From the NCBI GenBank assembly GCA_025057755.1, contig JANWVC010000001.1, forward strand, positions 62,001-126,000: a stretch of DNA of 64,000 nucleotides, read 5' to 3'. The position numbers were made by a program, and so were the translations under genes. The DNA comes from Limisphaera sp. GTDB lineage: Bacteria > Verrucomicrobiota > Verrucomicrobiia > Limisphaerales > Limisphaeraceae. A model generated the notes under the pieces. It searched no databases, had not been told where the DNA came from, and saw nothing but the letters and a program-made list of their open reading frames with translations. Within the stretch, counting starts at the first letter, position 1; each line of letters starts with the position of its first letter. Below are positions 20,001-28,114 of the stretch, one piece after another.

Positions 20001-21131
20001 GGGGGTGGCATCGTGTTGGGGGATGGCCAAACGCCCGGCGCTGGATCCATTGTGGGCGATGTCGTATTCACCAACAGTTGGGAATACAACGACACAAGGC
20101 GGTACTTGGTCTTCAACCGCCCGGATGATCTCATATTCTCCGGCAACATTCGCAGTGTCGTGGCCACGGAGATCGCTGCGGCCAATCGCGGCCAAGTGAT
20201 CCACGCTGGCGGCGGTACGGTGGTGTTGACCGGTGAAAACGATGTCCCCGGCGGCATCACCATCGATGCTGGCGTGTTGAAGATCGGAAACGGTGGAACC
20301 ACGGGCTCGTTGGGAACTGGCAACGTGGTTAACAACGGAACCTTAGTCTTCCACCGGCAGGGCAGCCTTACGGTGTCGGGTGTGATCTCAGGCATGGGAT
20401 CGCTCATTCAACTCGGCCCAGGTGTGGTGACGCTCTCAGCCAGCAATACATTTACGGGTTCCACCGTGGTCAGCAACGGCACCTTGGTGATCAACGGCGA
20501 GAACTTCAGTCCCGCGGTTTCCGTGTATGGCGGTGCCTTGGGCGGGACCGGTCCGTTGTCAGGTTTGGTGCAAGCTGAAGCCGGAAGCACGTTGCTACCG
20601 GGAGCAGCCCCGGGCACAATCGGCACGCTCGTAATTGGCCAGGATCTCTTATTGTCCGGCAACCTCGTTGTGGAGATCAACAAAGCTGCTACTGGACCTA
20701 CAGGCCCCAATGACCGGATCGAAGTGGGTGGCACTCCGCAGAACCTGGGAAGCGGCACCATTCAAATTGTGAATCTTGGGCCTGCCCTGAACGTGGGCGA
20801 CCGCTTCACGCTGTTCAATAAACCGGTGGTCAATGGACAAGCACTGACCATCACGGGCGGCGGTGCCACTTGGATCAACCGGTTGGCAACAGACGGCAGC
20901 ATTGAAGTGCAAGCAATTACTGCCCCGCCTACGCTCCATTACACGCGAACAGGGAACAACCTGCAGTTCTCCTGGGTGGGTAACTTTAAGCTGCAGTACC
21001 AGACCAACACCCTGTCTGTGGGCCTGAGCACGAATTGGGTGGACTATCCCGGCGGCAGCACCAGCCCGGTTACCGTGCCCATGAACACCCTGCCGGGCAG
21101 CACGTTCTTCCGCCTGATCAGCTCGCCTTGA
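17067..21131 (+). CDS. Large secreted protein of autotransporter-associated beta-strand repeats
   Basis: A 1354-residue exported protein. A signal peptide (basic start, hydrophobic core, likely cleavage after AMG near residue 24) precedes 'LFWTGAGDGVRLDLNSNWD', a common opening in this family. The body repeats the motif 'G-x-G-x-L-x-L-x-G-x-N-T-Y-T-G-G-T-x-I-x-x-G-x-L-x-V', for example near residues 375-400, 605-630, 755-780, 805-830 and 1050-1080. Such repeats form a right-handed beta-helix stalk. There is no C-terminal autotransporter barrel; the protein ends instead in a ~60-residue module (W..LQ...W.DYPG...FFRL) shared with two other large proteins here. Likely a surface adhesin or matrix protein. 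ATG codons at 17067, 17076 and 17082 are all possible starts. Confidence 0.9.
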   Translation: MKAMTMLKRSAKIVGILLTGTAAMGQTSLFWTGAGDGVRLDLNSNWDPVAVPQPNDIMVWDGRTSSNLFLTFTTSGVQGAFGQLGRDIYLTSNQVHGVTIYGAVGLQFALRINNITLDAGAGPFTLGLPGTNTLDIIWGGQNGQTHTLINNSVSPATINPQVRIRFGGGGAHPMIFDGTGDWIVNHTLRADNNSPTVITKRGSGRLVWTRVQATTFDSPIQGPVTIEAGTLVMKSHNLLDGLTGAQTIALNGGVLDYDAPTGTGNFPYAINGAGQLKVTSGTLLLSGASTFSGNIRLAGGTLVANGPENVGTSGPLGQGGFILFEGGTLRWSAANTFDYSPRFGTGPGQAYSLDSGGQEVTLSGSLSSPGGSLTKLGAGTVILAGICSYDGPTVIQAGRLVFQGGKTGTGTITVADGAALRIRASATPVTPATLTLGTASGCTLEFDNITSTTTAPLVADNLVSAGPVTIYVVGGSFGINQSYPLLRWTTGNAPNVTLGLVQGAVATLSIQGNTLYLNVSDLAYMWTGANNNSWDLTTPNNWTYAGAPALFANGGWALFSDAAPGTGQVVVNAPVQPFHVLVNNISKAYTITSSGPNNIGGTGGLTKSGSGSLTLAGGANTYTGPTTIAGGTLNVASLANGGNPSDLGAASSDAANLVLNGGTLGYTGPGASSDRLFTLGTSGGTIDASGSGALRLVNNGSIGLSGAGQRVLTLAGSNDAENTLAGALTDGGGPTALAKIGAGRWILTGENTYSGGTTIQGILQVGNGGLSGRLGTGPVLNSGVLLVRRSGTLHVPGLISGTGSLLHEGPGTLILEADNTYTGGTTNQATLQVGNGGPTGKLASTSPIENNGTLIYDSTGQWSLVGNGILTGTGNLIVRRGWLMAIGANSYTGWTLIEPGAIFQPCRGNAGQLQSSVITNHGMLRLVRQDGIWPASPSFVYSGNIVGTGGVFKDVNNFNDGAVQFLGTNTYTGGTLIGGGGIVLGDGQTPGAGSIVGDVVFTNSWEYNDTRRYLVFNRPDDLIFSGNIRSVVATEIAAANRGQVIHAGGGTVVLTGENDVPGGITIDAGVLKIGNGGTTGSLGTGNVVNNGTLVFHRQGSLTVSGVISGMGSLIQLGPGVVTLSASNTFTGSTVVSNGTLVINGENFSPAVSVYGGALGGTGPLSGLVQAEAGSTLLPGAAPGTIGTLVIGQDLLLSGNLVVEINKAATGPTGPNDRIEVGGTPQNLGSGTIQIVNLGPALNVGDRFTLFNKPVVNGQALTITGGGATWINRLATDGSIEVQAITAPPTLHYTRTGNNLQFSWVGNFKLQYQTNTLSVGLSTNWVDYPGGSTSPVTVPMNTLPGSTFFRLISSP

Positions 21132-21383
21132 GGTGGCAGGCAAACGGAAAAGGCAGCTTGTACCCTTCGCAATTCTTGCCACGGAAATAGGTCCACCACG
21201 CCCGCGGGTTCGGTGTCCAATCCTCCGGCCCGCGGGTTCCTGTTTCCGGCTGCGCAATTTGGGTATCGTGAGTCCGCGGCGAGTTTCACAGCCGGCACCG
21301 CGTAGGTCTGCTGATGTGCTTACTGCCTTGCGCATGAAAAACGCCAAGGCCTAGCTGAACATGGCTCAAGGGAGCCGATCGCA
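21132..21383. other. Convergent intergenic region
   Basis: About 250 bases between the stops of the repeat-protein gene and the GH2 gene. It holds two copies of the short palindromic CCCGCGGGTTC (near 21202 and 21232) in direct orientation, which can form alternative GC-rich hairpins; no T-tract follows. Confidence 0.35.
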
Positions 21384-24167
21384 TCAGGGCAAGACGCAGC
21401 TTCGGGAACGAATCGTCAGTGCAACCGGAACCAGGCCATCTGCGCTGGCGGTGAGCCGAATGAGGCCAGAGCAACCGCGCTGACTTCGGACGATGACGAG
21501 GCACCGCCCGTGGAACGCGCGTCGTGATGGCGAGGGGAATGGGTCCAGGTCGGTGGGATCTCCGTTATCCGTGCCCGCGATTTGGCCAGGTCCATCGAGC
21601 GTGAAGCGGATTCGGTGAAAAGCGCGCGGCACTAGCGTACCAGAGGCATCCGTAACCTGGACCTCGACAAACGCCAAATCGCGGCCGTCTGCACGAATCG
21701 TTTTGCGGTCGGCAGTGGCGTCGAGACGGGCCGCTTCGCCTGCGGTACGCACCTTCGCACTCGCCCACGCTTGACCCTGACGGTATGCGACCGCGCGCAA
21801 CACACCCGGTTCATAAACCACGTCGTCCCAACGCAGTCGATAAGTCCCCGGCTCCTTCCGTTTGCGTCCCAGCGACCGACCGTTCAGAAAAAGCTCGACT
21901 TCATCCCCCGTGGTAAACACGTGCACCGGGGTTACTTGTCCGACTCTTTCCGGCCAGGTCCAATGCGGCAAAATATGAACCATGGGCAGGTCGGGCCGCC
22001 ACCGCGATTGATACAGGTAATAGCGATCCTTCGGAAAGCCCGCCAAATCAATGATGCCAAAGTACGAGCTGCGCGATCGGGGATAGGGTGTGGGCTCACC
22101 AAGATAGTCGAATCCGCTCCAAACAAACTCGCCCGCTACAAATGGATGGGAATCCAAAGCGGCAAACACTTTATCCGGCGAAGAACCGAACTCGGCCGTG
22201 TACAGCTCATACGCGCTAACGTAACCCAACTCCCGGTTACCGCCATCACCGTCTTGCACAGGCGCGCTCTTGTGAGACGTCACCGGAAAGAGGTATGCGC
22301 CACGGGTACTGACCGCGGCCGCCGTTTCCGTGCTAAGGATCACCTTGTTTGGGAACCGTTCGTGAAAGGCTTGGTACTGGGGCGGCGTTCGAATCCCCTT
22401 CAAGTGAGCGTAAGGTTCTGTGTCACGGATTCCCTCTCCCTGATAGTTAAGACCGATAACGTCGAGCACGGCCGGCAACGGCATATCCGGTTTCGCCCAA
22501 TTTAAAGCACTTGTGATGGGTCGAGTTGGATCTTCCTCCTTGGCAATCCGGTAAAGTCGTTCGGCCACAAGCGCCCCTGCGTCGCCCGTGTATTGTTCAC
22601 CCACCTCGTTGCCGATGCTCCACAGCAGCACCGATGGATGATTGCGATCGCGCCGAATGAATGCCCGCAAGTCCGCTTCATGCCAGTCCGGAAAGATCCG
22701 ATGAAAATCGTGCGGCGTTTTCCGTCGTTCCCAACAGTCGAAGATTTCGTTGAGGACCAGAAAGCCCATTTGATCGGTGAGCTCCAACAGTCCGGGAGCA
22801 GGCGGGTTGTGAGCCGTGCGGATGGCATTGCAGCCAAGCCGACGCAAGATTTCCAGTTGCCTTCGGGCTGCCGCCGGATGAAATGCAGCGCCGAGTGCAC
22901 CGTGATCGTGATGCAAATTCACGCCCCGGATCGGCACCTGTTCCCCATTCAAGATTAAGCCCCAGTCCGGATGCCACTCCACCCGGCGCACACCAAACAC
23001 GGTGTACTGGCGATCGCGAATGCCATGCGGGCCCATTACCGTGGTCACGGCGACGTATCGATGGGGCCGTTGAGTTGGCGGTGGGCCCCAGAGTCGGGGA
23101 TTCTTGAGTTTCGCGGCAAGGACCACCGAAGTGCGGGTGCCAGAATCAATCATGGCTGAGACGGGCACCGAACGGCTCACGGGAGGTCCAACCGGCTGTC
23201 CTTCGTCGCCAGCCACATGCAGGCTGACCTGCACGGTCACCGGTTCCGCGACACTGGTATCGTTGGCCAGAGTCACCCGGATTTGCACATCTGCACAAGA
23301 CCGTTCCACTCGCGGGGTGGTGACAAAAATCCCCCAATGGTCCACCCGCACGGGTTGCGCAAGAATCAACCGCACGTTGCGATACAAACCTGCGCCCGGA
23401 TACCAACGCGACGACTCCGGCGGATTTTCCAAGCGGATCGCCAATACATTCTCATGACCAAACCGGATCCAGCGGGTCAAATCTAGGCGCCAAGTGGCAT
23501 ACCCATACGGCCAACCGCCTACCAAATGGCCATTCAACCACACAGCCGCATACGCCATGGCGCCTTCCACCTCGAGAAACACTCGTCGGCCAGCCTCCAC
23601 AGCCGGAAGCTCAAATCGTTTCCGATACCATCCAACACCGGGGCTGGGCAAACGTCCCATCTCACCGCTCACATTTCGACCGTCCATATCAAATGGCCCC
23701 TCAATAGCCCAGTCGTGTGGAAGATCCACCCATTCCCAGTTGCCGTCGTTGTATTCCAGCGCAGCACACGGAATCACACAATCTACGGGTCGATCCGGCG
23801 GCACATAATGCCGGGCCAGATCTGCAATCCACGGATTGGCAGAGGGCAAGATCCATGGCCTCAGCAACACCAACGGCCGATCCGAACCTTTGCTGTCAAT
23901 GGGCGGCGATTGAGAACGCGCACGGAGTTCTTGACCGAACTGACTCATAACCACTGGGTGGTCATATGCCAACTGACAGGGCAGATCCGGCGGGTCGTGC
24001 CTATGGAATCGCCAACCGCGATCGAGCAAGACCACGTGGCTTCCCGCCGTGGCAATGAAAGGGCCGCCTCCCACGCTCAGAATCCACAGCAACCGCGTGA
24101 GAACCACCTTCGCCCATTGCGCAATCGGTCGAAAGATCCTTTCTGTCGTAGCAAGCCAGCTCACCAT
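21384..24167 (-). CDS. Glycoside hydrolase family 2 (beta-galactosidase-like), exported
   Basis: A 927-residue GH2 enzyme. An N-terminal hydrophobic segment (~22-42) suggests export. The jelly-roll sugar-binding domain (about 140-270, with 'WVDLPHDWAIEGPFD', 'VGWYRKRFELP', 'YPGAGLYRNVRL') is followed by Ig-like sandwiches and a TIM barrel with 'IRGVNLHHDHGALGAAF', the acid/base E521 in 'SIGNEV' and the nucleophile E614 in 'STETAA'. A C-terminal DUF4982-like and Ig/invasin-like part completes it. This layout fits beta-galactosidases and relatives from polysaccharide degraders; the exact substrate cannot be read. ATG 24167 is preceded by GGAG with a seven-base gap. It converges on the beta-strand-repeat gene. 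Confidence 0.93.
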   Translation of the reverse strand: MVSWLATTERIFRPIAQWAKVVLTRLLWILSVGGGPFIATAGSHVVLLDRGWRFHRHDPPDLPCQLAYDHPVVMSQFGQELRARSQSPPIDSKGSDRPLVLLRPWILPSANPWIADLARHYVPPDRPVDCVIPCAALEYNDGNWEWVDLPHDWAIEGPFDMDGRNVSGEMGRLPSPGVGWYRKRFELPAVEAGRRVFLEVEGAMAYAAVWLNGHLVGGWPYGYATWRLDLTRWIRFGHENVLAIRLENPPESSRWYPGAGLYRNVRLILAQPVRVDHWGIFVTTPRVERSCADVQIRVTLANDTSVAEPVTVQVSLHVAGDEGQPVGPPVSRSVPVSAMIDSGTRTSVVLAAKLKNPRLWGPPPTQRPHRYVAVTTVMGPHGIRDRQYTVFGVRRVEWHPDWGLILNGEQVPIRGVNLHHDHGALGAAFHPAAARRQLEILRRLGCNAIRTAHNPPAPGLLELTDQMGFLVLNEIFDCWERRKTPHDFHRIFPDWHEADLRAFIRRDRNHPSVLLWSIGNEVGEQYTGDAGALVAERLYRIAKEEDPTRPITSALNWAKPDMPLPAVLDVIGLNYQGEGIRDTEPYAHLKGIRTPPQYQAFHERFPNKVILSTETAAAVSTRGAYLFPVTSHKSAPVQDGDGGNRELGYVSAYELYTAEFGSSPDKVFAALDSHPFVAGEFVWSGFDYLGEPTPYPRSRSSYFGIIDLAGFPKDRYYLYQSRWRPDLPMVHILPHWTWPERVGQVTPVHVFTTGDEVELFLNGRSLGRKRKEPGTYRLRWDDVVYEPGVLRAVAYRQGQAWASAKVRTAGEAARLDATADRKTIRADGRDLAFVEVQVTDASGTLVPRAFHRIRFTLDGPGQIAGTDNGDPTDLDPFPSPSRRAFHGRCLVIVRSQRGCSGLIRLTASADGLVPVALTIRSRSCVLP

Positions 24168-24325
24168 GACCTCGCTCCGCCTTTAGCGGAAGGCTCCGAT
24201 GGTTCCAAGCTCAAATCTGATCCGTGATTCTCGACGGCTCACCTCGAGAAAGCTGCCCAGCCTCTGCGAATCCGGTTTGGCGAAGCACGATTGCTGCATT
24301 ACTTTTGAGCCTCACAGGGCCGACC

Positions 24326-25750
24326 ATGACGTTGAACCAAACCAACAAATCAGGCCTGCTCCCTGTGGCGATCGTTGGGGGCGGGATTACAGGGTTGACG
24401 GCGGCTTTTGAACTGCACCGGCACGGCGTGCCGGTGACGGTTTACGAGGCCAGCGACCGTGTTGGCGGCGCCATTCGTTCCGTCCGCGCTCATGGTTATC
24501 TGGCTGAGTTTGGTCCGAACACAATTTTAGAAACCTCACCGCGCATCGCGCAGTTGGTCCACGCTGTAGGATTGACCCACCGTCGGCTGGATCCGGATCC
24601 GCGAGCTAAAGCGCGATATTTGGTGCGAAACCGCAGACCCGTGCCCATCCCAGCTTCTCCCCTGGGATTCTTCACGACACCCCTGTTCTCTTGGCGAGCC
24701 AAGTGGGCCGTCTTGCGCGAGCCGTTTGTGCCTCCCAAACGCGATGGGCAGGAGGAAAGCATTGCCAGTTTCGTACGGCGCCGCTTGAACCCGGAATTCC
24801 TGGACCATGTGATCGATGCCCTGGTTGCTGGTATCTATGCCGGAGATCCAGAGCGCCTCTCGCTCCAGCAGGCGTTTCCCAAATTGGCCGCGCTCGAACA
24901 AGAGTACGGTTCCCTGATCCGGGGACAAATCTTTGGCGCCCGAGCGCGCAAACGCCGCGGTGAGGTAGCCAAAGATCGCGCCCCCAAATTCTCGTTCGAC
25001 GAGGGACTGCAAGTGTTGCCGGACACGCTCCGGGAGCGGTTAGGCGCCGCCGTTCAATTGCGCTCACAAGTCACGCGTCTCCTACGCACGCAAAATCGTT
25101 GGCAGGTCACGGTTCAGACGCCCGCCGGCGAAATATGCCGCGAACATGCTGCTGTATTGCTTGCGGCTCCGGCATTCAAACTGGCCGAGATCAAATTGGA
25201 AGCAGGCGCCGGCACAAGCCTGGCGTTTTTGGGCGAGATTCGGTATCCGCCAGTAAGCAGTGTAGTCCTGGGGTTCCGTCGGGAGGACGTCGAACATCCC
25301 TGTGAAGGATTTGGCATGCTGATTCCACGGGTCGAGGGATTCCACATCCTGGGCACGATCTTTTCCTCCTCTTTGTTTCCCAATCGCGCTCCCGCGGGGC
25401 ATTTGACGCTCACCAGCTACATCGGAGGGGAACGCCAGCCCGAGCTGGCCGCTCGAGCGTCAGAGGAATTGTATGATCTGACCTGTCAGGATTTGCGCAT
25501 CCTATTGGGCGTGCGGGGCCGCCCCACATTCTGCCATCATTACTACTGGCCTCGAGCCATTCCCCAGTACAACCTCGGCTACGGCCGCTATCGGCAGCGC
25601 ATGGAGGAATTGGAAGGCCTTTGTCCCGGTCTTTTCTTCGGAGGGCATTACCGTGACGGCATCTCTCTCAGTGACTCAATCCTGTCCGGGCTGCGCACAG
25701 CCGAACGCATCACCACATTCCTAACCTCAGCCACCCCAATGACGTCATGA
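24326..25750 (+). CDS. hemG: Protoporphyrinogen oxidase (FAD, HemY-type)
   Basis: Oxidises (copro)protoporphyrinogen to the porphyrin, a late step of haem synthesis, using FAD and O2. The 474-residue protein has the N-terminal Rossmann dinucleotide site 'VGGGITGLTAAFEL' (from about residue 17), 'YEASDRVGGAIRS', a flavin-domain 'EFGPNTIL', and the C-terminal 'RYRQRMEELEGLCPGLFFGGHYRDGISLSDSI' FAD-binding region. The start is the ATG at 24326, preceded by AGGG; the frame extends to 24224 without homology. Its stop overlaps the hemH start, so both genes are co-translated. The need for O2 suggests an aerobic or microaerobic lifestyle. Confidence 0.94.
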   Translation: MTLNQTNKSGLLPVAIVGGGITGLTAAFELHRHGVPVTVYEASDRVGGAIRSVRAHGYLAEFGPNTILETSPRIAQLVHAVGLTHRRLDPDPRAKARYLVRNRRPVPIPASPLGFFTTPLFSWRAKWAVLREPFVPPKRDGQEESIASFVRRRLNPEFLDHVIDALVAGIYAGDPERLSLQQAFPKLAALEQEYGSLIRGQIFGARARKRRGEVAKDRAPKFSFDEGLQVLPDTLRERLGAAVQLRSQVTRLLRTQNRWQVTVQTPAGEICREHAAVLLAAPAFKLAEIKLEAGAGTSLAFLGEIRYPPVSSVVLGFRREDVEHPCEGFGMLIPRVEGFHILGTIFSSSLFPNRAPAGHLTLTSYIGGERQPELAARASEELYDLTCQDLRILLGVRGRPTFCHHYYWPRAIPQYNLGYGRYRQRMEELEGLCPGLFFGGHYRDGISLSDSILSGLRTAERITTFLTSATPMTS

Positions 25751-26820
25751 AACATGCCGTTTTGCTGGTCAATCTGGGGTCGCCAGACTCACCTGCCGTT
25801 CCAGACGTGCGTCGCTACCTGAACGAATTCCTAATGGATCCGCGCGTCATGGACGTACCGTGGCTCTTACGGCGATGGATCGTGGGCATGATTTTGATTC
25901 GGCGCCCCCGGCAATCGGCCCACGCCTATAGATCGATCTGGACGCCCGAGGGCTCGCCGCTGATTGTCATCAGCCGCCGGGTGCAACGCTTACTTCAGCA
26001 ACGACTCGGCCTGCCGGTCGAGTTGGCCATGCGTTACCAAAATCCTTCTATTCCCCATGCTGTCACGCACCTAGCTCAGCAAGGCATTAACTGGGCACAT
26101 CTGATCCCGATGTTCCCGCACTACGCCATGTCCAGTTACGAAACCGCCGTGGTCCGGGTTCAGGAGGAAATGGCTCGGCAAGCGCCGCATATTCGCTTAA
26201 CCGTTGAACCTCCGTATCCCGATCATCCTGACTACATTCGTGCGCTGGTCGAAAGCGCCCGACCCTGGTTGGAAAAAGGTTACGATCATTTGCTATTCAG
26301 TTTCCATGGTGTTCCAGAACGACAAATTAGAAAAAGTGACCCCACTCAACGCCATTGTTTACAAGTCAACGACTGTTGTCATACCCCGAGCCCAGCTCAT
26401 GAACGTTGTTATCGCCACCAGTGTTTACGAACCGTTGAAGCTTTTGTATCTCGTGCCGGGGTTCCTCAGGGTCGTTGGTCGGTCGCTTTCCAATCACGCC
26501 TGGGCCGCGACCCGTGGCTGCGCCCTTATACCGACGAGGAAATCATGCGATTGGCCAAAGCAGGGGTTCGACGCTTGCTGGTCATCTGTCCGGCATTCGT
26601 ATCCGACTGCCTGGAAACCTTGGAAGAAATCGGTATCCGGGGCCGAGAAACGTTTCTCGAGGCAGGTGGCCGCGAATATGAGCTGATTCCCTGCCTCAAC
26701 GAACACCCATTGTGGATTGATACCCTCGAGGGTATGGCCCGCCGCGCCTTCGGAATGGATCCCAGCTCAGCAGGAGGCGCCCCGGTCAATTCGGCTGCAG
26801 CCTTTCCGCCGCGCCCTTGA
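25747..26820 (+). CDS. hemH: Ferrochelatase
   Basis: Inserts Fe(II) into the porphyrin to finish haem (or coprohaem). The 357-residue product carries 'LLVNLGSPDSP' at the N-terminus, the catalytic H187 in 'SFHGVPERQI', and the C-terminal 'ICPAFVSDCLETLEEIGI' with the acidic cluster. Between residues 204 and 226 lies a Cys-rich stretch (C204, C210, C211, C221, C226), suggestive of a metal or Fe-S site known from some bacterial ferrochelatases. The DNA around 26281-26460 is visibly poorer in GC than the rest of the gene. ATG 25747 overlaps the hemG stop (ATGA). The 3' end overlaps that of ubiE on the other strand by 35 bases. Confidence 0.94.
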   Translation: MKHAVLLVNLGSPDSPAVPDVRRYLNEFLMDPRVMDVPWLLRRWIVGMILIRRPRQSAHAYRSIWTPEGSPLIVISRRVQRLLQQRLGLPVELAMRYQNPSIPHAVTHLAQQGINWAHLIPMFPHYAMSSYETAVVRVQEEMARQAPHIRLTVEPPYPDHPDYIRALVESARPWLEKGYDHLLFSFHGVPERQIRKSDPTQRHCLQVNDCCHTPSPAHERCYRHQCLRTVEAFVSRAGVPQGRWSVAFQSRLGRDPWLRPYTDEEIMRLAKAGVRRLLVICPAFVSDCLETLEEIGIRGRETFLEAGGREYELIPCLNEHPLWIDTLEGMARRAFGMDPSSAGGAPVNSAAAFPPRP

Positions 26821-27562
26821 TGGCCCGGTGCAAGCTCATAGCACCGCCGATTAAATTGTACACCTGAACCTCGCGACATCCCATCTCGTTTAGCACCTTT
26901 GCGACGCCGTGTTGACCCGGATAGGCAACCAGCGAATTCAAAATGTACGCGTACGCAGCGCGGTCACCCGCAAAGCACCAACCCCAAAACGGCACGAACC
27001 AACGCAAGTACCCATAATAGACCCGACGCCACCAAAGCCGGTTCGGTATCCCAAACTCCAAGATCACCAAGCGCCCGCCCGGTCGTGTCACACGCAACAA
27101 TTCACGCAACCCCGCACGCCAATCGGCCAGGTTGCGAAGGCCATAGGCAATCGTCACGGCATCAAACGCCCTTTCTTCAAATGGCAAACACAAGGCATCC
27201 GCCCATAGAAAGGTGATCCGACCTGCCCAAGGCCCCCACCGACGAGATCGACGCCTGGCAACGTTCAACATTTGCTCACTAAAGTCCACCGCTACCACCT
27301 CCGCTCCAGTCCGAGCCAGTTCTCGCGCCACATCGCCCGTCCCGCAGCAAACGTCCAGCACCCGGTGCCCAGGTCCTACGGCAGCCAGCTGTGCCACGCG
27401 CCGCTTCCATAGCCGATGCAAGCCCGCCGACTGCAAGTCATTGATGAAGTCATATCGCCAGGCGATCCGATCGAACAAGGCCCGAACGCGCACCGCACGC
27501 TCCGTCGGCAAGGTCGGCTGTGAGCCACTCTCTGGGCTGATCCGTGAATCGGCCCCGCTCAT
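26786..27562 (-). CDS. ubiE: Demethylmenaquinone/ubiquinone C-methyltransferase
   Basis: SAM-dependent methylation of the quinone ring, the last step in menaquinone (or one step in ubiquinone) synthesis. From ATG 27562 the protein is 258 residues: 'RVRALFDRIAWRYDFINDL' at the start of the domain, SAM motif I 'VLDVCCGTGDVAREL', 'VAVDFSEQML', 'DAVTIAYGLRNLADW' and 'PGGRLVILEFGIP', all classic UbiE/MenG signatures. The expected C-terminal 'NLIGGAMSLHRAIK' is present. A longer frame to 27622 adds 20 residues without homology. Verrucomicrobiota usually make menaquinone, so MenG is the likelier role. It sits tail-to-tail with hemH, overlapping by 35 bases. Confidence 0.94.
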   Translation of the reverse strand: MSGADSRISPESGSQPTLPTERAVRVRALFDRIAWRYDFINDLQSAGLHRLWKRRVAQLAAVGPGHRVLDVCCGTGDVARELARTGAEVVAVDFSEQMLNVARRRSRRWGPWAGRITFLWADALCLPFEERAFDAVTIAYGLRNLADWRAGLRELLRVTRPGGRLVILEFGIPNRLWWRRVYYGYLRWFVPFWGWCFAGDRAAYAYILNSLVAYPGQHGVAKVLNEMGCREVQVYNLIGGAMSLHRAIKGAAERLQPN

Positions 27563-27667
27563 GATCAACTTGCTTTGGGTAAGGCCGGACACGCAATTGG
27601 CCATTGCAGGCCGGCCAACCATAGGTTATACGACATTCGGGCGGACGGCCAAATGCCAGCTCGCATC

Positions 27668-28090
27668 ATGAATAAGCGAAAAATCCTAGTCCTGGACGAC
27701 GATCCAGTAGTGGTAAAAGCCCTGAGTATCAAATTGCAAGCCGCTGGGTATCAACCTCTGAACGCAACGGATCCGGAAACGGCTTTGCGTACGGTGCGGA
27801 CCGAAAGGCCGGATCTGTTGATCGTGGACATTCACTTGCCCGGTTCCGCTCTCAGTGGCCCCCAATGGAGTGGGTTTACCTTGGTCCAATGGTTGGAACG
27901 CTTGTACGAGGACTGGCGCAAGCCGGTCATTATCATCTCCGCAGACGACCCAGCCCGGCATCAAGACAGTGCTCGCCGCATCGGCGCCATTGCATTCTTC
28001 CAAAAACCCATCGATCACGAGAAGCTCCTCCAGACGATCGCGTCCACCCTTGGCCAGGCCGCCGAAAGCGCATCGTCACCTTCTGCGTAA
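27668..28090 (+). CDS. Single-domain response regulator (receiver only)
   Basis: A 140-residue CheY-like receiver with no output domain. The acidic pocket is D10-D11-D12, the phosphorylation site D54 in 'LLIVDIHLPG', a conserved Ser in 'VIIISADD' and the Lys in 'FFQKPID'. Such proteins pass phosphate between kinases or act by protein contact. No kinase is adjacent. ATG 27668 starts right before 'KRKILVLDDD'; ATG 27653 in the same frame is possible. It diverges from ubiE across about 105 bases. Confidence 0.88.
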   Translation: MNKRKILVLDDDPVVVKALSIKLQAAGYQPLNATDPETALRTVRTERPDLLIVDIHLPGSALSGPQWSGFTLVQWLERLYEDWRKPVIIISADDPARHQDSARRIGAIAFFQKPIDHEKLLQTIASTLGQAAESASSPSA

Positions 28091-28114
28091 GGTCCGGCCT
28101 TAAGTGAAATGCAC

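Noticed and set aside
17900..20600. Repetitive DNA in the beta-strand-repeat gene as a tandem repeat or CRISPR-like array
   Set aside because: The repetition is at protein level with diverged DNA and variable spacing inside one open frame.
26204..26686. 160-residue plus-strand frame inside hemH
   Set aside because: It is an overlapping frame of hemH, caused by the unusual base composition there; no family resemblance.
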